DNA of 64,000 nt, from NCBI RefSeq assembly GCF_024385575.1, contig NZ_JANFMV010000001.1, positions 3,315,681 through 3,379,680 on the forward strand, in the 5' to 3' direction. Shown in pieces: positions 63,929 to 64,000 of this stretch. The stretch comes from Rhizobium sp. NRK18. Its GTDB lineage: Bacteria; Pseudomonadota; Alphaproteobacteria; Rhizobiales; Rhizobiaceae. Made by a program: the position numbers and the translations under genes. Position 1 is the stretch's first letter, and every line of letters begins with the position of its first letter. The notes under the pieces are model-generated. The model was not told the origin of the DNA. It did no database searches and saw nothing but the letters and a program-made list of their open reading frames with translations.

Positions 63929-64000
63929 ATGAGCAACCACAAGCGGTCCGACCATCAAAACAAGGTCACAGCAATCGTACTGACTTATAATCACGAGCAT
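63929..64000 (+). CDS. Family 2 glycosyltransferase (partial, start only)
   Basis: Only 24 codons are in the window. The protein begins MSNHKRSDHQNKVTAIVLTY and continues NHEH, the typical opening strand and loop of a GT-A family 2 glycosyltransferase (VTAIVLTYNHE). It continues beyond the window edge, 50 nt after the capsule-synthesis-like gene. Confidence 0.7.
   Translation, partial: MSNHKRSDHQNKVTAIVLTYNHEH

Noticed and set aside
1..64000. tRNA, rRNA, CRISPR arrays, transposases or integrases
   Set aside because: No cloverleaf, rRNA segment, regularly spaced repeats or recombinase-like protein was seen by eye. A tRNAscan/CRISPR search was not possible here.

Overview
This window is a chromosomal segment of a Rhizobiaceae bacterium (Agrobacterium/Rhizobium type). 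It is high in G+C. About 47.5 kb carries the compact lateral/peritrichous flagellar and chemotaxis island of that family, with family-specific markers: VisN/VisR and Rem regulators, MotC and MotE accessory motor proteins, four tandem flagellin genes, FlaF/FlbT flagellin regulators, CheD/CheT and a soluble chemoreceptor at the head of the che operon. The che operon has no cheW between cheA and cheR, which resembles the Agrobacterium arrangement more than the Sinorhizobium one.

Layout. 1-9621 (minus strand): rem, flgE, flgK, flgL, flaF, flbT, flgD, fliQ, flhA, fliR and a partial coiled-coil gene, read from high to low coordinates. 10189-15073 (minus): a FliH-like gene, motB, motC and fliK (motD). 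15381-20092 (minus): four monocistronic flagellin genes, each with its own leader; intrinsic terminators follow three of them, and a hairpin without a U-tract follows flaC. 20305-30060 (minus): a DUF1217 gene, flgF, fliI, a membrane-anchored unknown, flgB, flgC, fliE, flgG, flgA, flgI, motE, flgH, fliL and fliP, mostly joined by ATGA overlaps. 30242-35615 (plus): motA, fliM, fliN, fliG, flhB (CTG start) and an unknown gene. 35647-39172 (minus): fliF, visN, visR. 39379-47507 (minus): soluble chemoreceptor, STAS protein, cheY1, cheA, cheR, cheB, cheY2, cheD, cheT.

From 47.5 kb the content changes to accessory genes: a 37-codon membrane peptide, a YbaK-type editing protein, a GH13_18 glycoside phosphorylase, an HmrR/CueR regulator with its own 19-bp-spacer promoter, a TRAP transporter coupled to a class III aminotransferase and a convergent LysR regulator. 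A surface-polysaccharide locus runs from 56.3 kb to the end: ABC exporter, rmlCBDA for dTDP-rhamnose, an RgpF-like gene, a capsule-synthesis-like gene and the start of a family 2 glycosyltransferase.

How the parts work together. VisN/VisR sit at the top of the motility cascade and Rem relays it to the structural operons. The export apparatus (FlhA, FlhB, FliP, FliQ, FliR, FliI, FliH-like) builds rod, hook and filament; MotA/MotB with MotC/MotE drive rotation, and the Che proteins control it. The most interesting signal is in the leaders of all four flagellin genes: a CCGG-N-CCGG hairpin whose closing pair covaries, directly followed by ATGTCCC, which can pair with each gene's own Shine-Dalgarno sequence. 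This predicts translational control of flagellin synthesis, with the FlbT/FlaF pair encoded in the same window as plausible effectors.
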